From: DATKZB01 sp035528235
GTDB taxonomy: Bacteria > Planctomycetota > Phycisphaerae > FEN-1346
Direction: 5' to 3'
DNA: 16,751 nucleotides
Assembly (NCBI GenBank): GCA_035528235.1
Contig: DATKZB010000151.1
Coordinates: 1 to 16,751, forward strand
The notes beneath the pieces are model-generated. The model searched no databases and had not been told where the DNA came from. It saw nothing but the letters and a program-made list of their open reading frames with translations. Numbering within the stretch: position 1 is the stretch's first letter; every line of letters begins with the position of its first letter. Made by a program: the position numbers and the translations under genes. Shown here in pieces: positions 14,974 to 16,751 of this stretch.

Positions 14974-15124
14974 TATCGGCGCGGCGGCGCACAATAAGCG
15001 CGCAAGAGTGGCTCCTCTCGCCATGACGGCAAGCGAGCAGCCGATGAGAAACACCGAATCGCGAAGGCGTCGCGCGGACTACTACCAGGCGCCGCTGCCC
15101 TGGTTTGGCGACGAAGGAGACCCC

Positions 15125-15688
15125 ATGGTTCCGAAATCTGTTTTCTTCACGAAGGGTGTCGGCATCCACCGCGAGAAACTCGCCAGTTTCGAGGCGGCCC
15201 TGCGCGACGCGAAAATCGAAAAGTACAACCTCGTCCGCGTCTCGAGCATCTTCCCGCCGCAGGCCAAGGTCATCCCCTGCAAGCGCGGCATCGAACGGCT
15301 GCGCCCGGGCCAGATCGTCTTCTGCGTGATGGCCGACACGGCCACCAACGAGCCCGGACGCCTGATGGCCGCCTCGATCGGCCTGGCCGTCCCCGCCGAC
15401 GGCAAGCAGTACGGGTACCTGAGCGAGCACCACAGTTTCGGCGAGACCGACGAGAAGGCCGGCGACTATGCCGAAGACCTGGCCGCCACCATGCTCGCCA
15501 CCACGCTCGGTCTGGAGTTCGACCCCGAGTCGGCCTACGACGAACGCAAAGAAATCTATCGCATCAGCGGCAAGATCGTCCGCACCCAGAACATCACCCA
15601 GAGCGCCCGCTGCCACAAGAACGGCCTCTGGACTACGTGCATCGCCTGCGCCACGTTCGTCGGCCACGCGCCGGTGCCGATCCTGTAG
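15125..15688 (+). CDS. pdaD: Pyruvoyl-dependent arginine decarboxylase
   Basis: A 187-residue proenzyme that decarboxylates arginine to agmatine. The diagnostic site is LVRVSSIFPP (36-45): self-cleavage between S40 and S41 yields the beta chain and an alpha chain with an N-terminal pyruvoyl group made from S41. Other family blocks are FFTKGVGIHREKLASFE (7-23), GQIVFCVMADTATNEPGR, and GYLSEHHSFGE. Length is close to the Methanocaldococcus jannaschii enzyme. The ATG at 15125 was chosen because GAAGGAG lies five bases upstream; an upstream in-frame extension is rejected. The next gene, 28 bases on, is an agmatinase, which confirms the role. The family is archaeal in origin and patchy in bacteria. 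The gap of about 150 bases upstream probably holds its own promoter. Confidence 0.93.
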   Translation: MVPKSVFFTKGVGIHREKLASFEAALRDAKIEKYNLVRVSSIFPPQAKVIPCKRGIERLRPGQIVFCVMADTATNEPGRLMAASIGLAVPADGKQYGYLSEHHSFGETDEKAGDYAEDLAATMLATTLGLEFDPESAYDERKEIYRISGKIVRTQNITQSARCHKNGLWTTCIACATFVGHAPVPIL

Positions 15689-15716
15689 CCGTACCGCACG
15701 CCGCGACGAGAGTCCC

Positions 15717-16598
15717 ATGAGCGATGCCGATCAGATTCCCCTGAACTTCCTCGGCCTGCCCGAGGCCACCTCCGGCTACGCCCAGGCCCGCGTGGTCGTC
15801 GTGCCCATCGGATTCGAGGCCACCACCAGTTACGGCCCCGGCACGCGCGAGGGACCCGAGGCCATTCTGGCGGCCAGCCGGCAGGTCGAGACCTACCAGA
15901 GCGACCTGGACGTCGACCTCGTCGAGGCGCCCATCCACACGGCGGCGCCGGTGGTGCCCGACTTGTCGTCGCCCGGGGCCATGACGGACCGCATCCGCCG
16001 CGTGGCGGCCCGCCTGGTGGCCGACGGTAAATGGGTCCTCGGCCTGGGCGGCGAACACGCCGTCACGCTCGGCCTGGTCCGCGCCGCGGCCGAGAAGCAC
16101 GGGACCCTCGGCATCCTCCAGATCGACGCCCACGCCGACCTGCGGTCCGAGTTCGAGGGCACCCCGTACAGCCACGCCTCGGTCATGCGGCGGTGCGTCG
16201 AGGACGGCCACCGGACGGTCCACGTCGGCATCCGCAACGCCTGCCGCGAGGAGGTCGAGTTCGCACGCCGCCAGAACCTGCCCATCTTCTGGGGACGCCA
16301 GTGCGCCGCCTCAGACGACTGGATCGACGCTGCCGTCGACGCCCTGCGCGGCCCCGTCTACCTGACGGTCGACGTCGACGGCCTCGACCCGTCGGTCATC
16401 CGGACCACCGGCACACCGGAGCCCGGCGGCTTGGGCTGGTGGCAGACGATGCAACTGCTCGAGACCCTCTTTGCGCGGCACGAGGTGGTCGGTGCCGACG
16501 TGGTCGAACTCTCGGCCGGCGGCGACAGGGCCAGCGACTTCGCTGCGGCCCGCCTGGCCGCCCGCATCGCCGCCCTGGCCCTGTACGCCAAACGGTAA
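15717..16598 (+). CDS. speB: Agmatinase-type ureohydrolase
   Basis: A 293-residue binuclear manganese enzyme of the arginase/agmatinase family. Metal ligands are visible as GGEH (H114), DAHAD (D137, H139, D141) and TVDVDGLDPS (D219, D221). The YSHASVMRR block and GTPEPGGLG are also typical of agmatinases, as is DVVEL (261-265) with E264. Placement directly after arginine decarboxylase (28-base gap) supports agmatine as substrate, giving putrescine and urea; guanidinobutyrase or arginase activity is less likely. Cytoplasmic. ATG 15717 gives a normal N-terminus; an upstream in-frame extension through the pdaD 3' end is rejected. A strong hairpin follows the stop. Confidence 0.92.
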   Translation: MSDADQIPLNFLGLPEATSGYAQARVVVVPIGFEATTSYGPGTREGPEAILAASRQVETYQSDLDVDLVEAPIHTAAPVVPDLSSPGAMTDRIRRVAARLVADGKWVLGLGGEHAVTLGLVRAAAEKHGTLGILQIDAHADLRSEFEGTPYSHASVMRRCVEDGHRTVHVGIRNACREEVEFARRQNLPIFWGRQCAASDDWIDAAVDALRGPVYLTVDVDGLDPSVIRTTGTPEPGGLGWWQTMQLLETLFARHEVVGADVVELSAGGDRASDFAAARLAARIAALALYAKR

Positions 16599-16629
16599 GC
16601 GGTCCGGCGCAAGTTCTGTTAAGTTCGTG

Positions 16630-16655
16630 CGCGGCGGGTCTCCTGACCCGCCGCG
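16630..16655 (+). terminator. Strong GC hairpin after speB (possible terminator or REP-like repeat)
   Basis: Perfect 11-bp arms CGCGGCGGGTC and GACCCGCCGCG surround a TCCT loop, 31 bases after the speB stop. No T-run follows (TCTTCC), so it is either a rho-assisted 3' structure or a member of a third hairpin repeat family. Nothing else is recognised up to the window end. Confidence 0.5.
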
Positions 16656-16751
16656 TCTTCCGGCGTCCATCCCGCCGTCCCTCCGAACGGCCCGCGACCT
16701 TGACCCGCCGCCGGTGTTTAATCCGACAACGCTACTTGTCGCGCGGCGGCC

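Noticed and set aside
14968..14997. Possible promoter TTGTAG with ACAATA before the arginine decarboxylase gene
   Set aside because: Both hexamers match consensus too poorly to support a call, although a promoter in this gap is plausible.
15008..15124. Upstream extension of the arginine decarboxylase by 39 codons
   Set aside because: GAAGGAG sits directly before ATG 15125, and the family N-terminus begins there.

Overview
This is a gene-dense, very GC-rich bacterial window. Its make-up suggests a planctomycete, probably of the Phycisphaerae type. The pointers are short GC-rich hairpin (REP-like) repeats between genes, a REP-associated tyrosine transposase, a decayed fragment resembling DUF2961-type proteins, and a pyruvoyl-type arginine decarboxylase. 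The taxonomic assignment is an inference from memory of such genomes, not a computed result.

Layout. Positions 1-116 hold the 3' end of proC (+). Positions 149-797 form a unit with a RAYT transposase (+) bracketed by copies of one hairpin family. Next come two minus-strand genes: a glycogen-synthase-like glycosyltransferase (2023-3756) followed by a GalT/HIT-superfamily protein (814-1920). An intergenic block with a second, unrelated hairpin family follows. A minus-strand pair has hemC (4916-5857) overlapping a TauE/SafE-type permease (4123-4923) by 8 bp. From 5994 onward every intact gene is on the plus strand: a 58-residue membrane protein, a divergent seryl-tRNA-synthetase-like protein (6201-7583), ileS (8141-11017), an acetylornithine-aminotransferase-type gene (11066-12283), rph (12376-13104), a lipoprotein with two SPOR-like segments (13190-14365), rdgB (14377-14973), a pyruvoyl-dependent arginine decarboxylase (15125-15688) and an agmatinase-type ureohydrolase (15717-16598). 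A short minus-strand pseudogene tail lies between the SerRS-like gene and ileS.

How the genes work together. The last two genes form a complete two-step route from arginine through agmatine to putrescine and urea, and the argD-type gene fits arginine/ornithine supply. rph and rdgB are RNA-processing and nucleotide-sanitation genes that are often neighbours; here a cell-envelope lipoprotein sits between them. The glycosyltransferase and the GalT-like protein are probably one functional unit in sugar-nucleotide or alpha-glucan metabolism, but their substrate cannot be read from sequence.

Most worth a second look: (1) the SerRS-like protein, which keeps the whole SerRS architecture but has His where class II motif 3 has its Arg, and Arg where the serine-recognition TxE motif has its Thr, plus a 21-bp tandem repeat read in frame; (2) the glycosyltransferase/GalT-like pair; (3) the SPOR-SPOR lipoprotein between rph and rdgB; (4) the RAYT gene whose 5' end runs through its own presumed target hairpin.
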